In this document: one piece after another, positions 8,748 to 17,992 of the stretch
Position numbering within the stretch: the stretch's first letter is position 1
Layout: the number at the start of each line of letters is the position of its first letter
NCBI GenBank assembly: GCA_964563105.1
Contig: CAZLXM010000006.1
Coordinates: 3,303-67,302 of the forward strand
Length of the DNA stretch: 64,000 nt
Source of the DNA: CAYVTV01 sp964563105
GTDB lineage: Bacteria > Bacteroidota > Bacteroidia > Bacteroidales > GCA-2748055
Reading direction: 5' to 3'
Program-made: the position numbers and the translations under genes
The notes under the pieces: model-generated
What the model saw: only the letters and a program-made list of their open reading frames with translations
The model's database searches: none
Told to the model about the DNA's origin: nothing

Positions 8748-9958
8748 TGCAACGAAATTTATTTTTATTCTGCCTGATTTTAAATATAATTTACATTCAG
8801 GCCCAAACGCTACCCGACAATAATCTGTTAAAAGGTATTGTTTCATGGGAAAAGCAGGAATATGATTCTGCAATTATATATTTTAATGCTTCACAGGAAG
8901 AACTGAAAAATTATCCTTCAATTTGCCTGTTAGCAGGAAAATCATTTCTGGAAACCGGGCAGAATGAAAAAGCGGTCCAGGAATTCATGAAAGCTGAAAA
9001 AAAAGATAAGGGCTTTGCTTCTTATTGGATTTCAAAGACCTATGCCAGAATGGGAAATGTTGAAAAAACCCTTGAATACCTTTCAATTAATTTAAATTCT
9101 AAATATAAAGAACCCGAGAAAAAAATATTGTTGGATAAAGATTTTCAAAAAGTTGAAAAATCTATTGAATGGAAAGAATTTTGGAAAGACGAAAAATATT
9201 ATTCTTCCTTTGATGCTGCGTTGGCAGAAGCTGACTATCTGCTAAATACAGAAAATTATCCCGAAGCCTTAACATTTATAAATAACAACCTTCCAAAAGC
9301 ATATCGTAAATCACCTTTATATGCGAAAAGATCAAGTGTTTATTTAAACATGAATAATTACAGAATGGCCCTTGAAGACATTAGCAAGGCTATAGAGGGT
9401 GACAGAAGAAATGCAGGATTAATACTTAAGAGAGCGGATATTAACGTTAAATTGGAACGATATAAGCAGGCATTGGAAGATTTTGACTTTGTTTTGAAAG
9501 ATGACCCATATAAAATTCATATTTATCCGCAAAGGGCAATTGTAAGGAATTTAAATGGCTTATATGATGATGCAATAAGCGATATGAATTTTTATTTGAC
9601 TTATTTCCCTGAAGATCATTCAATATGGTATGAATTTGGTAAAATTCATTTTGCCAATCAAAAGTATTTTGGTGCTCTTGACTGTTTTCATAAAGCCCTG
9701 CAATATGAACAGAGTTTACCTGAATATTATGAGGCCAGAGGTGAAACATTTCTTAGAACAAAAACATATAAATCTGCAGCTAATGATTTTGGAATGTCCC
9801 TGGACATAAATCCCCTCAATCCACAAGCTTATCTTAAGAAGGGAATTGCCACCCTCAACTTAAACAACATTGAAGAAGCCTGTTTTTATTTTGAAATGGC
9901 AAAAAAGCAGGGTTTAATTGAAGCTGAAACATATTTGCTTAAGCATTGTAAACAATAA
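8747..9958 (+). CDS. Exported TPR-repeat protein
   Basis: A 403-residue protein with a signal peptide (residues 1-19, ending IYIQAQ) and about ten tetratricopeptide repeats, recognisable by patterns such as SYWISKTYARMGNVEKTLEYL and AQAYLKKGIATL-like helices. It acts in the periplasm, presumably as a protein-protein scaffold. The ATG shares one base with the stop of the surface protein (TAATG), so translation is coupled. In Bacteroidota such TPR proteins often follow T9SS cargo genes, which suggests a helper role, but that is inference. No enzyme motif is visible. Confidence 0.85.
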   Translation: MQRNLFLFCLILNIIYIQAQTLPDNNLLKGIVSWEKQEYDSAIIYFNASQEELKNYPSICLLAGKSFLETGQNEKAVQEFMKAEKKDKGFASYWISKTYARMGNVEKTLEYLSINLNSKYKEPEKKILLDKDFQKVEKSIEWKEFWKDEKYYSSFDAALAEADYLLNTENYPEALTFINNNLPKAYRKSPLYAKRSSVYLNMNNYRMALEDISKAIEGDRRNAGLILKRADINVKLERYKQALEDFDFVLKDDPYKIHIYPQRAIVRNLNGLYDDAISDMNFYLTYFPEDHSIWYEFGKIHFANQKYFGALDCFHKALQYEQSLPEYYEARGETFLRTKTYKSAANDFGMSLDINPLNPQAYLKKGIATLNLNNIEEACFYFEMAKKQGLIEAETYLLKHCKQ

Positions 9959-9961
9959 TTT

Positions 9962-10492
9962 ATGATGGATTCAAAACATATCAGGAACAATGCAATTTTG
10001 GCAGGATTGAAATCCGGAAAGGAAGATACTATTCTTTCAGCAATTGAAGATATACGAATACATGGGAATATTGATATTTTTCCTGAGCTTCTTTCATTAA
10101 TATCTGAAAACACTTCGGAAACCATTGTTAATTCTGCCATAAGGGTGTTGAATGACCTTAAAGAACCTGGAGTAGTTCCGCTTATTGCCGAATCACTTAA
10201 CTCATTCAAAGGAAATCCCAATTTGCGGTTACTTGTTGCTTCCTGTTGGCAAAACGGATTAGATTTTTCCCCATATTTAACACTCTTTGTTGACCTTGCA
10301 TTATCCGAAGAAATTGAGGTAGCTATTGAAGCATATAGTGTCATTGAAGAAAATATTCACAACCTTGATATTAATGAAAAAAAGAAACTTGCAGAACTCA
10401 TAAAACATAAAGCTCAAACCTCATCCAATGAATGTAAAATAAAATTGTTACTTGAGCTGGTTTATTCACTTAATGCCATTGACGACTATTAA
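9962..10492 (+). CDS. HEAT-repeat-like protein
   Basis: A 176-residue cytoplasmic-looking protein made of paired helices. Segments ETIVNSAIRVLNDLKEPGVVPLIAESL and the following NLRLLVASCW resemble HEAT or PBS-lyase-type repeats, so it is probably an alpha-solenoid adaptor. It begins 3 bp after the TPR gene; ATG at 9962 with a second ATG one codon on. The last gene of the plus-strand operon, it overlaps the convergent dihydroorotate dehydrogenase-like gene by 4 nt. No catalytic residues are recognisable; function unknown. Confidence 0.7.
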   Translation: MMDSKHIRNNAILAGLKSGKEDTILSAIEDIRIHGNIDIFPELLSLISENTSETIVNSAIRVLNDLKEPGVVPLIAESLNSFKGNPNLRLLVASCWQNGLDFSPYLTLFVDLALSEEIEVAIEAYSVIEENIHNLDINEKKKLAELIKHKAQTSSNECKIKLLLELVYSLNAIDDY

Positions 10493-11466
10493 TGTTGTGA
10501 AGAAAAGTATTTCATAAATTGAGCTCTTTCATAAACTGCAGGGTCCGGGATGTTTATATAATTCATTTTCCCTTTAAATTCATCCACTGAAGTATACTTG
10601 TTCTGGATCATCCACTCTTCAAATTTATCAATCATTTCGGTCAGATATTCCGGCCCTTTTTTATAAAGTACGGAACAAACCTGAGTTGCTTTAGCTCCGG
10701 CGAGGATAAGCTTAACTGCAGCCTCCCATGAATGTATTCCAGTAGATGCTGCAATATCTATTTCTTCAACAGTGCTGGATATTATTCCTATCCATCTTAA
10801 AGTATTTCTAATATCTGAGGGTGAACTAAAAACTTCAGAGGAACCAAAAGTCATATCATTCAGATTAATATCCGGTTCATAATAGCGATTAAATAAAACA
10901 ACAGCATTGACTTTCCGGTAATACAGGTTATTTACCATATTAGTCAGATTGGTAAAATTAGGCCCGATTTTAATGATAACCGGTATTGATACTATTTTTC
11001 TGATCCCGCTGATCAGGTCAAGATAAATTTTTTCGTAATCGGCTGAGCTTTTATTAACGTCAACAGGAAGGATATAAGCATTTAATTCAATTGCATCGGC
11101 TCCTGCTTCCTGAATTTTTGATGCAAACTTCATCCATTCACTTGCCGAAATACAGTTAATACTGGCAATAACGGGAATTTTGACTGCTTTTTTTGCATCT
11201 TTCACTAAATTAAGATACTCAGTAAGTGAATTACTTCTTGAATAGTGACGAACATAGTCCAGAGCTTCCGGATAATCGGTTCCTTCAAGCAGCCTTCCGG
11301 TTTCGTGGGTTATTTGTTCTTCAAATAGTGATTTTAAAACTATGGCGCCGGCACCAAGCTGATCAAACTTTCTGATTTTATCAACACTATTTGTAAGTCC
11401 TGAACTACTTATAATAAATGGATTACGTAGTTTAAGCCCGGCATAAGTAACGGAAAGATTTGCCAT
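10489..11466 (-). CDS. Dihydroorotate dehydrogenase-like FMN protein
   Basis: A 325-residue TIM-barrel flavoprotein of the PyrD class 1 superfamily. The start NLSVTYAGLKLRNPFIISSSGLT and the strands PVIASINCIS, IPVIIKIGPNF and GAKATQVCSVLYKKGPEYL match the group commonly annotated as dihydroorotate dehydrogenase-like protein. In true PyrD enzymes this catalyses oxidation of dihydroorotate to orotate; this subgroup is often found as an extra copy and its substrate is not firmly established. It is the last gene of a minus-strand run, 10 bp after the PLP homeostasis gene. No other pyrimidine gene is nearby, which argues against calling it pyrD. Confidence 0.8.
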   Translation of the reverse strand: MANLSVTYAGLKLRNPFIISSSGLTNSVDKIRKFDQLGAGAIVLKSLFEEQITHETGRLLEGTDYPEALDYVRHYSRSNSLTEYLNLVKDAKKAVKIPVIASINCISASEWMKFASKIQEAGADAIELNAYILPVDVNKSSADYEKIYLDLISGIRKIVSIPVIIKIGPNFTNLTNMVNNLYYRKVNAVVLFNRYYEPDINLNDMTFGSSEVFSSPSDIRNTLRWIGIISSTVEEIDIAASTGIHSWEAAVKLILAGAKATQVCSVLYKKGPEYLTEMIDKFEEWMIQNKYTSVDEFKGKMNYINIPDPAVYERAQFMKYFSSQH

Positions 11467-11476
11467 AAAAAATATT

Positions 11477-12154
11477 TTAGTTATGTTTTATTCTTTCACC
11501 AAATATAAGACTTCCTATACGAATTATGGTAGCACCTTCTTCAATTGCGATTTTATAATCGCCGGTCATTCCTATTGATTTTTCCTTAAAATACTCAGAA
11601 TGAGGAAAATATTTATTTTTTATATGATTAAAATAATTTGTAAGTACTTTAAATTCCTGCCTTACCTGTTCCATATCAGATGTGAAGGAAGCCATAGCCA
11701 TCAAGCCATTTATTGAGATATTGGAAAATGACCTGTATTCACCGGAAGAAAGCAGATTTTCTGCTTCTTCAAGTGACAAACCATATTTACTTTCTTCAGT
11801 TGCAATATACATTTGAAGCAGGCACTTAATATTTCTATTATTTTTTCTGGCTTCTTTATTTATTTCACGAAGGATTTTCAGACTGTCAACCGAATGTATC
11901 ATTTCTATGAAAGGTGCAATATACTTTACCTTGTTACTCTGAAGGTGCCCGATCATATGCCATTCAATATCTTCTGGCAATTCAGGGCTTTTTGAAATTA
12001 ATTCCTGTACTTTATTTTCTCCAAAAACCTTATATCCAGATTGATAAACCTCGCTGATAATATCAACCGGCACAGTCTTTGTCACGGCTACCAAAGTAAT
12101 ACCTGAAGGAAGACTTTTTAATAAATCATTAATATTACTTACAACAGGATTCAA
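11477..12154 (-). CDS. PLP homeostasis protein, YggS/PROSC family
   Basis: A 225-residue alanine-racemase-fold protein that binds pyridoxal phosphate without known enzymatic activity and controls free PLP. The PLP lysine is in VAVTKTVPVD (near residue 26), followed by FGENKVQE, EWHMIGHLQSNKVKYI and the phosphate-binding C-terminus IGMTGDYKIAIEEGATIIRIGSLIFGER. Length is normal. The only start in frame before the conserved region is a TTG at 12154. It stands 23 bp after DUF1015 in the run with PLP-dependent SerC, a sensible neighbour for a PLP carrier. Confidence 0.92.
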   Translation of the reverse strand: MNPVVSNINDLLKSLPSGITLVAVTKTVPVDIISEVYQSGYKVFGENKVQELISKSPELPEDIEWHMIGHLQSNKVKYIAPFIEMIHSVDSLKILREINKEARKNNRNIKCLLQMYIATEESKYGLSLEEAENLLSSGEYRSFSNISINGLMAMASFTSDMEQVRQEFKVLTNYFNHIKNKYFPHSEYFKEKSIGMTGDYKIAIEEGATIIRIGSLIFGERIKHN

Positions 12155-12177
12155 ATATATTTTCTATAACAGTAAAA

Positions 12178-13428
12178 TTAATCCAGTGAATGAATAACAA
12201 GTCCGCTGCGTAGTTTAGGTTCGAACCAGGTTGTTTTGGGAGGCATAATATTTCCTGTATCAGCAATATTCATAAGTTGTTTCATACTTACCGGATATAA
12301 GGCAAATGCTGCTTTCATTTCCCCGCTGTCAACTCTTTTCTTTAGCTCACCCAATCCTCTTATACCTCCTACAAAATCAATTCTGTTCGACTTCCTAAGA
12401 TCTTTAATATCAAGCAATGGTGTTAAAATATATTCTGAAAGAATAGTAACATCAAGACAAAGAATAGGATCATGATCATTAATACATAATTCTTCTTTCA
12501 AACTAAGCGAATACCAGTTATCTTCAATATACAGGCTAAAGTTATGAATTTTAGCCGGTTTATAAATATCTTTTCCTTTAAACTCAATATGAAAATTTTT
12601 TTCCAGTTGCCTGATAAATTCTTCAGCACTCATTCCATTCAGATCTTTAACAAGTCTGTTGTAATCAATTATTGATAATTGACTTTCGGGAAAATGAACT
12701 GCCATAAAAAAGTTATACTCTTCCTCACCTGTATGTGAAGGATTATTGGCTTTTCTTTCCATTCCCACATGAGCAGCGGCTGCAGTTCTATGATGCCCGT
12801 CTGCTACATATGTAAAAGGTATTTCTTCGCTAAAGATACGGGTTATCTCATTTATTACGGCCTTATCCTTTATTATCCAAAAATGATGACCAATATCATC
12901 ATTAGTATTAAAATCATACTCAGGCTTATTTTTAACAATACCGGAAATTATCTCATCTATTTGAAAATTATCAGGATATGCGAAAAAGACAGGTTCACAA
13001 TTAAAGTTAGTAACCCTTATATGGTTCATCCTGTCTTCTTCTTTATCAAATCTGGTAAGCTCATGTTTTCGGATTACACCATTAATATAATCTTCTATTG
13101 AAGCACATGCAACAAGGCCATATTGGGTTTTTCCAGCCATTGTTTGTGCATAAACATAATAATACTCATCATTATCAACAGTAAATATTTTTTCTTTGAT
13201 CAGTTTGTTGAGTATATTTTTAGCCTTCTGATATACCTGCATTGAATGGATATCGACATCTTCCGGCAGGTTGACTTCAGCTTTAACAACATGAAGGAAA
13301 GAATGGGGATTTGATCTTACTTCTTCCCTTGCTTCTTCAGAATCAAGCACATCATAAGGCCTTGAAGCAATTTGTGCAACGAGTTCCTTCTGTGGTCTGT
13401 AACCTTTAAAAGGTTTAATTATAGCCAT
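12178..13428 (-). CDS. DUF1015 family protein
   Basis: A 416-residue cytoplasmic protein of the DUF1015 family. The start IKPFKGYRPQKELVAQIASRPYDVLDSEEA and the central YVADGHHRTAAA are family hallmarks; the latter resembles a nuclease-like HxR motif. In Bacteroidota and other phyla it lies next to serA and serC, as here, and has been discussed as a possible missing phosphoserine-pathway function; I treat this as context only. ATG at 13428, 36 bp after serA. No membrane segment or signal peptide. Confidence 0.88.
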   Translation of the reverse strand: MAIIKPFKGYRPQKELVAQIASRPYDVLDSEEAREEVRSNPHSFLHVVKAEVNLPEDVDIHSMQVYQKAKNILNKLIKEKIFTVDNDEYYYVYAQTMAGKTQYGLVACASIEDYINGVIRKHELTRFDKEEDRMNHIRVTNFNCEPVFFAYPDNFQIDEIISGIVKNKPEYDFNTNDDIGHHFWIIKDKAVINEITRIFSEEIPFTYVADGHHRTAAAAHVGMERKANNPSHTGEEEYNFFMAVHFPESQLSIIDYNRLVKDLNGMSAEEFIRQLEKNFHIEFKGKDIYKPAKIHNFSLYIEDNWYSLSLKEELCINDHDPILCLDVTILSEYILTPLLDIKDLRKSNRIDFVGGIRGLGELKKRVDSGEMKAAFALYPVSMKQLMNIADTGNIMPPKTTWFEPKLRSGLVIHSLD

Positions 13429-13464
13429 ATTATAACTACTTAGAAAATAAATTATGAGCTATTT

Positions 13465-14388
13465 CTACTTATTCACCTGAAAAGTAGTATCTCCTGTATT
13501 AAAAAAAGATATAATTTGCCGGGCAGCAGCAATTCCGGCATTGTTATTTGCTTCTTCAGTTTGTGCCCCTGCTTTTTTGGGGGTGAAGAAAAATCTTCCT
13601 TCATATTTTTCAATAATTTGCTGCTTACAATCGGGAGCGACATCGGAGATATATCGAAAATCATTTCTTTCTTCAAACATTTTTAATAATGAAGGTTCAT
13701 GGATTATTTCCTTTCGTGCAGTATTAATCAATGTAGCACCCGCAGGCATAAGGCCCATAAGTTTATAATTTACCGATTCTCTGGTTACCTCGCTCAAAGG
13801 GGTATGCAATGAAATATATTGGCATTTACTATAAAGATCTTCCTCTTTTTTCTCAACATAAATGCCATCATGTTCCATAATAACCTGGTCAATGAACGGG
13901 TCATATGCATGCACTTTCATCCCGAACCCTTTAGTTATGGATGCCATAAGCCGTCCTACATATCCATATGCAAATATGCCAATTGTTTTACCTCTTAACT
14001 CACTACCGGTTGTACCGTTAAAACCGTGACGATTAAGATATAGCATCATACCTACAGCCAGTTCGGCAACGGCATTTGAGTTTTGACCGGGAGTGTTCAT
14101 TGCAATAACATTATGATTTGAAGCTTCCTTTAAATCAATATTATCGTATCCTGCTCCAGCCCTTACAACAATTTCCAGGTTATTTACTGATTCGAAAACT
14201 TGTTTATCCACCTTATCTGATCTGATAATTAATGCATTCACATCTTTAACTGCATTTAATAAATCATTCTTATCTGTATATTTTTCAAGTAATACAAAAC
14301 TAAAACCTGCCTGTTCAATAACGGCTTTAATATTATTTACTGCAGCTTTTGAAAAAGGCTTTTCAGTAGCGACCAATACTTTTTTCAT
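13465..14388 (-). CDS. serA: D-3-phosphoglycerate dehydrogenase, short form
   Basis: A 307-residue D-2-hydroxyacid dehydrogenase for the first step of serine synthesis (3-phosphoglycerate to 3-phosphohydroxypyruvate, NAD-dependent). The nucleotide-binding segment is KTIGIFAYGYVGR; the first Gly of GxGxxG is Ala. The substrate Arg is in NTARKEIIHE. Where the usual catalytic His stands (TPHxG) the sequence reads TPKKAGAQTEEA, so it is Lys, as I recall for related Bacteroidota enzymes. It lacks the C-terminal ACT domain of longer SerA proteins, so serine feedback through ACT is not expected. ATG at 14388, 10 bp after serC; a TTG at 14415 would overlap serC. Identity rests strongly on the serC neighbour. 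Confidence 0.88.
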   Translation of the reverse strand: MKKVLVATEKPFSKAAVNNIKAVIEQAGFSFVLLEKYTDKNDLLNAVKDVNALIIRSDKVDKQVFESVNNLEIVVRAGAGYDNIDLKEASNHNVIAMNTPGQNSNAVAELAVGMMLYLNRHGFNGTTGSELRGKTIGIFAYGYVGRLMASITKGFGMKVHAYDPFIDQVIMEHDGIYVEKKEEDLYSKCQYISLHTPLSEVTRESVNYKLMGLMPAGATLINTARKEIIHEPSLLKMFEERNDFRYISDVAPDCKQQIIEKYEGRFFFTPKKAGAQTEEANNNAGIAAARQIISFFNTGDTTFQVNK

Positions 14389-14398
14389 TTTCTTAATT

Positions 14399-15469
14399 TC
14401 AAAGTTTTTTTTCAAATTCTTTCATTACTTCAACTAATGCTTTAACACCCTCCTCTGTCATTGCATTATAAAGTGCTGCACGGAAACCGCCTACTGACCT
14501 GTGCCCTTTTATCCCCACAATACCTCTTTTGGAGCAAAGATCAAGAAAATCAGTATCCTTATCTTTATAATTATCACTCATTATAAAAGTGACATTCATA
14601 ATGGACCGATCTTCAGAATTGATTACCGTAGGTTTGAAGGCTTTATTCCTTTCAATTTCAGCATATAAAATATCAGCTTTCCGGATATTTATCTTATTTA
14701 TGGTTTCAACGCCCCCTAATTGTTTGTACCATTTCAGAGTTTGCAATACAGCATAAACTGCCAGGCATGGAGGTGTATTGAACATAGATTCTTTATCTAT
14801 ATGCGTTTTATAATTAAGCATTGTTGGTATAATTCTGTCTACTTTCCCCAATGTTTCATTTTTTACAATTACAAAAGCAACACCTGCCGGGCCCAGGTTT
14901 TTTTGTGCCCCGCCATAAATTAGGGCGTATTTTGAAACATCCAGGGGCCTGCTAAATATATCAGAGGACATATCTGCAATAAGAGGTACTTTGCAATCAA
15001 TATCTTCTTTTATTTCAGTGCCATAAATAGTATTATTACTTGTTATATGGAAATAATCTGCATCTTCAGGTATGGCCCATCCTTTGGGAATATATGAATA
15101 CAACTTATCTTTTGAGGAAGCTACCACTACTGTTTCACCAAAAAGTTTTGCTTCTTTTATTGCTTTTGATGCCCATTCTCCTGTATCAAGATATGCTGCT
15201 TTTTTATTAAAGTAATTTAAAGGGACCATGGCAAACTGCAGACTGGCCCCCCCTTGTAGAAACAATACCGAATAACCCTGAGGGACGGCAAGCAATTCTT
15301 TAAAAAGGTCTGTTGCCTCCTGCATAATAGCCATAAACTCTTTGCTCCGGTGTGAAATTTCCATAATTGACAAACCGGTATCATTGAAATTCAGAACAGC
15401 TTTTGCTGTGTTTTCAAATGTATACTGCGGCAAAATAGAAGGCCCCGAATAAAAATTATATTTTTTCAC
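14399..15469 (-). CDS. serC: Phosphoserine aminotransferase
   Basis: A 356-residue class V PLP aminotransferase, the second step of serine synthesis (3-phosphohydroxypyruvate plus glutamate to phosphoserine). The start KKYNFYSGPSILP is diagnostic; LFLQGGASLQFAMVP binds PLP phosphate, and the Schiff-base lysine is in YGGAQKNLGPAG (near residue 190). The C-terminal GHRSVGGFRAALYNAM contains the substrate arginines. Length is normal. The start is a GTG at 15469. It begins the serC-serA-DUF1015-yggS run; the third pathway enzyme, SerB, is not in this window. Confidence 0.95.
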   Translation of the reverse strand: MKKYNFYSGPSILPQYTFENTAKAVLNFNDTGLSIMEISHRSKEFMAIMQEATDLFKELLAVPQGYSVLFLQGGASLQFAMVPLNYFNKKAAYLDTGEWASKAIKEAKLFGETVVVASSKDKLYSYIPKGWAIPEDADYFHITSNNTIYGTEIKEDIDCKVPLIADMSSDIFSRPLDVSKYALIYGGAQKNLGPAGVAFVIVKNETLGKVDRIIPTMLNYKTHIDKESMFNTPPCLAVYAVLQTLKWYKQLGGVETINKINIRKADILYAEIERNKAFKPTVINSEDRSIMNVTFIMSDNYKDKDTDFLDLCSKRGIVGIKGHRSVGGFRAALYNAMTEEGVKALVEVMKEFEKKL

Positions 15470-15588
15470 AATAAAAGATTGATTTAGTAAAAATTAAATA
15501 ATATGGATAAAAATAAGCTGCTAAATTAAAAATTTATTGGTAACTATGGACAACAATTTTCGCCTTGGTTAATAAATAAATGCTTTTG

Positions 15589-16332
15589 TTAATTATTTTT
15601 TTCTTTCACATCTAATACAGTCTTAACAAGATAGTTTTCTTCTAAAACGGGTATTACACCCGTCAGGTCAAAAGAATGACAATAATCCAAAACATCATCG
15701 AGCCCATTTTTTTTTAGGCGATGCCGTTGAGCAGCTTTTTCAATATATCCGGTAAGATTATTTTTTGCAATGCTCCATAGGTCCTGTGCTGCAAGAGCAG
15801 AATCGCATATAGTATGAAAAAAATTATTTTTTAAAAGATAGTCTGTGATGGCCCCGGCATAAACGGTATCTTCCAGATTAAATTTATTTTTCCAGCCTGC
15901 ACATAATATTAACAGATCCCTGTTTTCACGGATCACAAAATCATTTATAGCCTTAAAATTTAAAAATGAGCCAACCAGTACCTTGTAAGAAGATGCAGCA
16001 AGATTGATCGCCTGGGTACCATTTGTAGTGCTATAAACAATATCTTTTCCTTTAACCCTTTCACTGGTAAAATTGAAAGGTGAATTTCCAAAATCAGCAA
16101 AATCCCTAACAACTCCATCTCTCTCAGCAGCAACAAGATATCCCTGATCTTTAAAGTTCCTGGCTTCTTCAAGAGTGGCAACAGGAATAATCCTTTTAAC
16201 TCCATTCATAAAAGCTGTACATATAGCCGATGAGGCTCTTAAAATATCAACTATTATGACAATGGCTTCTTTATTTTCAAAAAACTCATAGAGTGCGGGA
16301 GAAAGACATACTTCTATTTTTCTTTTACTCAT
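15589..16332 (-). CDS. comB: 2-phosphosulfolactate phosphatase family protein
   Basis: A 247-residue ComB family protein. Recognisable are VIIVDILRASSAICTAF near the start, SPFNFTSERVKGKDIVYSTTNGTQAI in the middle and DLLILCAGWKNKFNLEDTVYAG. In archaea ComB dephosphorylates 2-phosphosulfolactate in coenzyme M synthesis; many bacteria without that pathway have the family, and in this window no other coenzyme M or sulfolactate gene is seen, so the reaction here is uncertain. ATG at 16332, 6 bp after gcvT, so it is co-transcribed with it. Confidence 0.88.
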   Translation of the reverse strand: MSKRKIEVCLSPALYEFFENKEAIVIIVDILRASSAICTAFMNGVKRIIPVATLEEARNFKDQGYLVAAERDGVVRDFADFGNSPFNFTSERVKGKDIVYSTTNGTQAINLAASSYKVLVGSFLNFKAINDFVIRENRDLLILCAGWKNKFNLEDTVYAGAITDYLLKNNFFHTICDSALAAQDLWSIAKNNLTGYIEKAAQRHRLKKNGLDDVLDYCHSFDLTGVIPVLEENYLVKTVLDVKEKNN

Positions 16333-16338
16333 AAAATA

Positions 16339-17430
16339 TCAATCTCTTTTATAAAAAGGAAGTTGAACTACCTCGGCCTTTAACATGTTATTCCTTATTT
16401 TGATAAAAATCTCCCTTCCCGTGGAAGAATCTTCAATATTTACATAGGCCATTCCTATACCTTCTTTGGTCAAAGGTGACATGGTGCCGGAAGTAACGCT
16501 GCCAATCCTTTTTTCCGTCTCATCATATATTTCATAATCATGCCTTGGAATACCTCTGTCTATCATTTTAAAACCGATCAATTTTTTAGAAATACCGTTT
16601 TTTTTCTGAATTTCAAGAACTTCCCTGCCTATAAAATTATTCCCCTCAGTAAACTTTGTTATCCATCCTAATCCTGCTTCCAGGGGGGAAGTTGTATCAT
16701 CAATATCATTCCCATAAAGGCATAAACCTGCTTCGAGCCGTAATGTATCTCTTGCTCCAAGTCCTGCCGGTTTAAGCCCGAAGCTTTTACCACTTTCCAT
16801 GATGCTGTTCCATATTTTAATTCCATGTTGATTATAAAAATATAATTCAAAGCCGTCTGAACCTGTGTAACCGGTTTTACTGATTATAACATCATTAATG
16901 CCGGCAAAAGAGGAAGTAACAAAATTAAAACTTTCCATAACCGAAAGACCTGTGCCGGTTAATGGCTGAAGAATATCAGCCGATAAAGGCCCCTGAACAG
17001 CAATCTGGGAAATACTGTCAGAAAGATTTTCTAAAACAGCATTTGTAATATTATGTTCCGTCAGCCATTTCCAATCTTTCTCAGTATTTGAAGCATTTAC
17101 AACCAAAAGATATTTGTCATCACCAAAATAATATATCAGCAAATCATCTATGATACCTCCCCTTTCATTAATAAAACATGTATATTGTATTTTACCTTCT
17201 GTCAACCGGCCAATATCGTTACATGTAACCCTCTGTAGAAAGTCTTTAGCAGCTTTACCTTTAACCATGAATTCACCCATATGGGAAACATCAAAAATTC
17301 CGGCTTTATTTCTTACTGTCAAATGTTCATCTACTAAGCCTGAATATTCCACAGGCATATTAAAGCCTGCAAAAGGTACAATTTTAGCATTTAGGGCCTT
17401 GTGGATGTCATAAAAAATAGTATTCTTCAC
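16339..17430 (-). CDS. gcvT: Glycine cleavage system T protein (aminomethyltransferase)
   Basis: A 363-residue tetrahydrofolate-dependent enzyme that takes the methylene group from the aminomethyl-lipoyl H protein to give 5,10-methylene-THF and ammonia. Seen are GIFDVSHMGEF, RGGIIDDLLIYYF with the catalytic Asp, TGYTGSDGFELYF, LGARDTLRLEAGLCLYGNDI and the C-terminal barrel with GTMSPLTKEGIGMAYV. Length is normal. The start is a GTG at 17430. The P and H genes are not in the window. It is first in a two-gene unit with comB. The upstream region holds a long perfect inverted repeat (17505-17578), which might be involved in control. Confidence 0.95.
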   Translation of the reverse strand: MKNTIFYDIHKALNAKIVPFAGFNMPVEYSGLVDEHLTVRNKAGIFDVSHMGEFMVKGKAAKDFLQRVTCNDIGRLTEGKIQYTCFINERGGIIDDLLIYYFGDDKYLLVVNASNTEKDWKWLTEHNITNAVLENLSDSISQIAVQGPLSADILQPLTGTGLSVMESFNFVTSSFAGINDVIISKTGYTGSDGFELYFYNQHGIKIWNSIMESGKSFGLKPAGLGARDTLRLEAGLCLYGNDIDDTTSPLEAGLGWITKFTEGNNFIGREVLEIQKKNGISKKLIGFKMIDRGIPRHDYEIYDETEKRIGSVTSGTMSPLTKEGIGMAYVNIEDSSTGREIFIKIRNNMLKAEVVQLPFYKRD

Positions 17431-17917
17431 AAAAAAATATTTTAGTTTGTTATTTTATTATTATTTTATCTCAAAATAACCTGATACTTTGCCTCCCGGG
17501 AAAAAATATCTTTAATCCCCTGAAGTTTTTATTACACATTAATACGTGTATATCAAACAAACAGAATTAAAGATATTTATCCAATAAATAAATATTTCAT
17601 TGTAATTATGAGGATATAACAGTTATCTAATCATATCAGCATGGTAAATATACATAGTTTTTTTGTCTCATAAAATTTCTATTGTAGCTTATCAAACATT
17701 ATTTTATTTTTTTTGAATTTTTATTTTAGGAAGAGATGTATATATTAAGTATGAATATTTGATCTTTATTTCTTATTAAATAAAAATGAATTTACTTTAT
17801 AATATTATTTTTTTAAAAAAATGTTGAAATCATAAAAACTTAGTAATGCTTTTTTCCAAATATTTTGATTAATTTGCACTGATTTATTTCTGAATTATGA
17901 AATTTTAATTAACGCCG
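17431..17917. other. Long AT-rich intergenic region before gcvT and the Hpt gene
   Basis: No ORF with support was seen in about 490 bases. It contains the perfect inverted repeat listed at 17505-17578. A box TTAATTTG followed by CACT near 17871 differs by one base from TAnnTTTG and could be the promoter reading toward the repeat element and the Hpt gene; the same TTAATTTGCACT occurs on the minus strand before clpB. Confidence 0.45.
17505..17578 (-). repeat. 13-bp perfect inverted repeat in the gcvT leader region
   Basis: AAATATCTTTAAT (17505-17517) and ATTAAAGATATTT (17566-17578) are perfect reverse complements separated by 48 bases. The spacer itself contains TACAC (17533-17537) and GTGTA (17546-17550). 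On the minus strand the second arm runs into a T stretch. It lies 75-148 bases upstream of gcvT. It could be an RNA hairpin or paired operator sites. Confidence 0.5.
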
Positions 17918-17992
17918 ATGAAAGCCCTGTATACTATCGTTCATAACAAGAAAATGAAACTATTTTGGGCTGCCTCGGAACGGCTTGATTAA
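17918..17992 (+). CDS. Short ORF inside repeat copy A
   Basis: A 24-codon ORF from ATG 17918 to TAA 17990-17992, too short for standard gene calls. Its middle TIVHNKKMKLF matches TIVHNRKMKIF of the ORF in copy B; after that the two peptides diverge. The ORF ends 26 bases before the Hpt start. It may be a leader peptide, a remnant of a larger gene, or an accidental ORF in a structured DNA/RNA element. The two differences within the shared block are conservative (K/R, L/I), which mildly favours coding. Confidence 0.3.
   Translation: MKALYTIVHNKKMKLFWAASERLD

Noticed and set aside
17431..17600. Glycine riboswitch before gcvT
   Set aside because: None of the conserved glycine aptamer segments could be found; only the inverted repeat is present.
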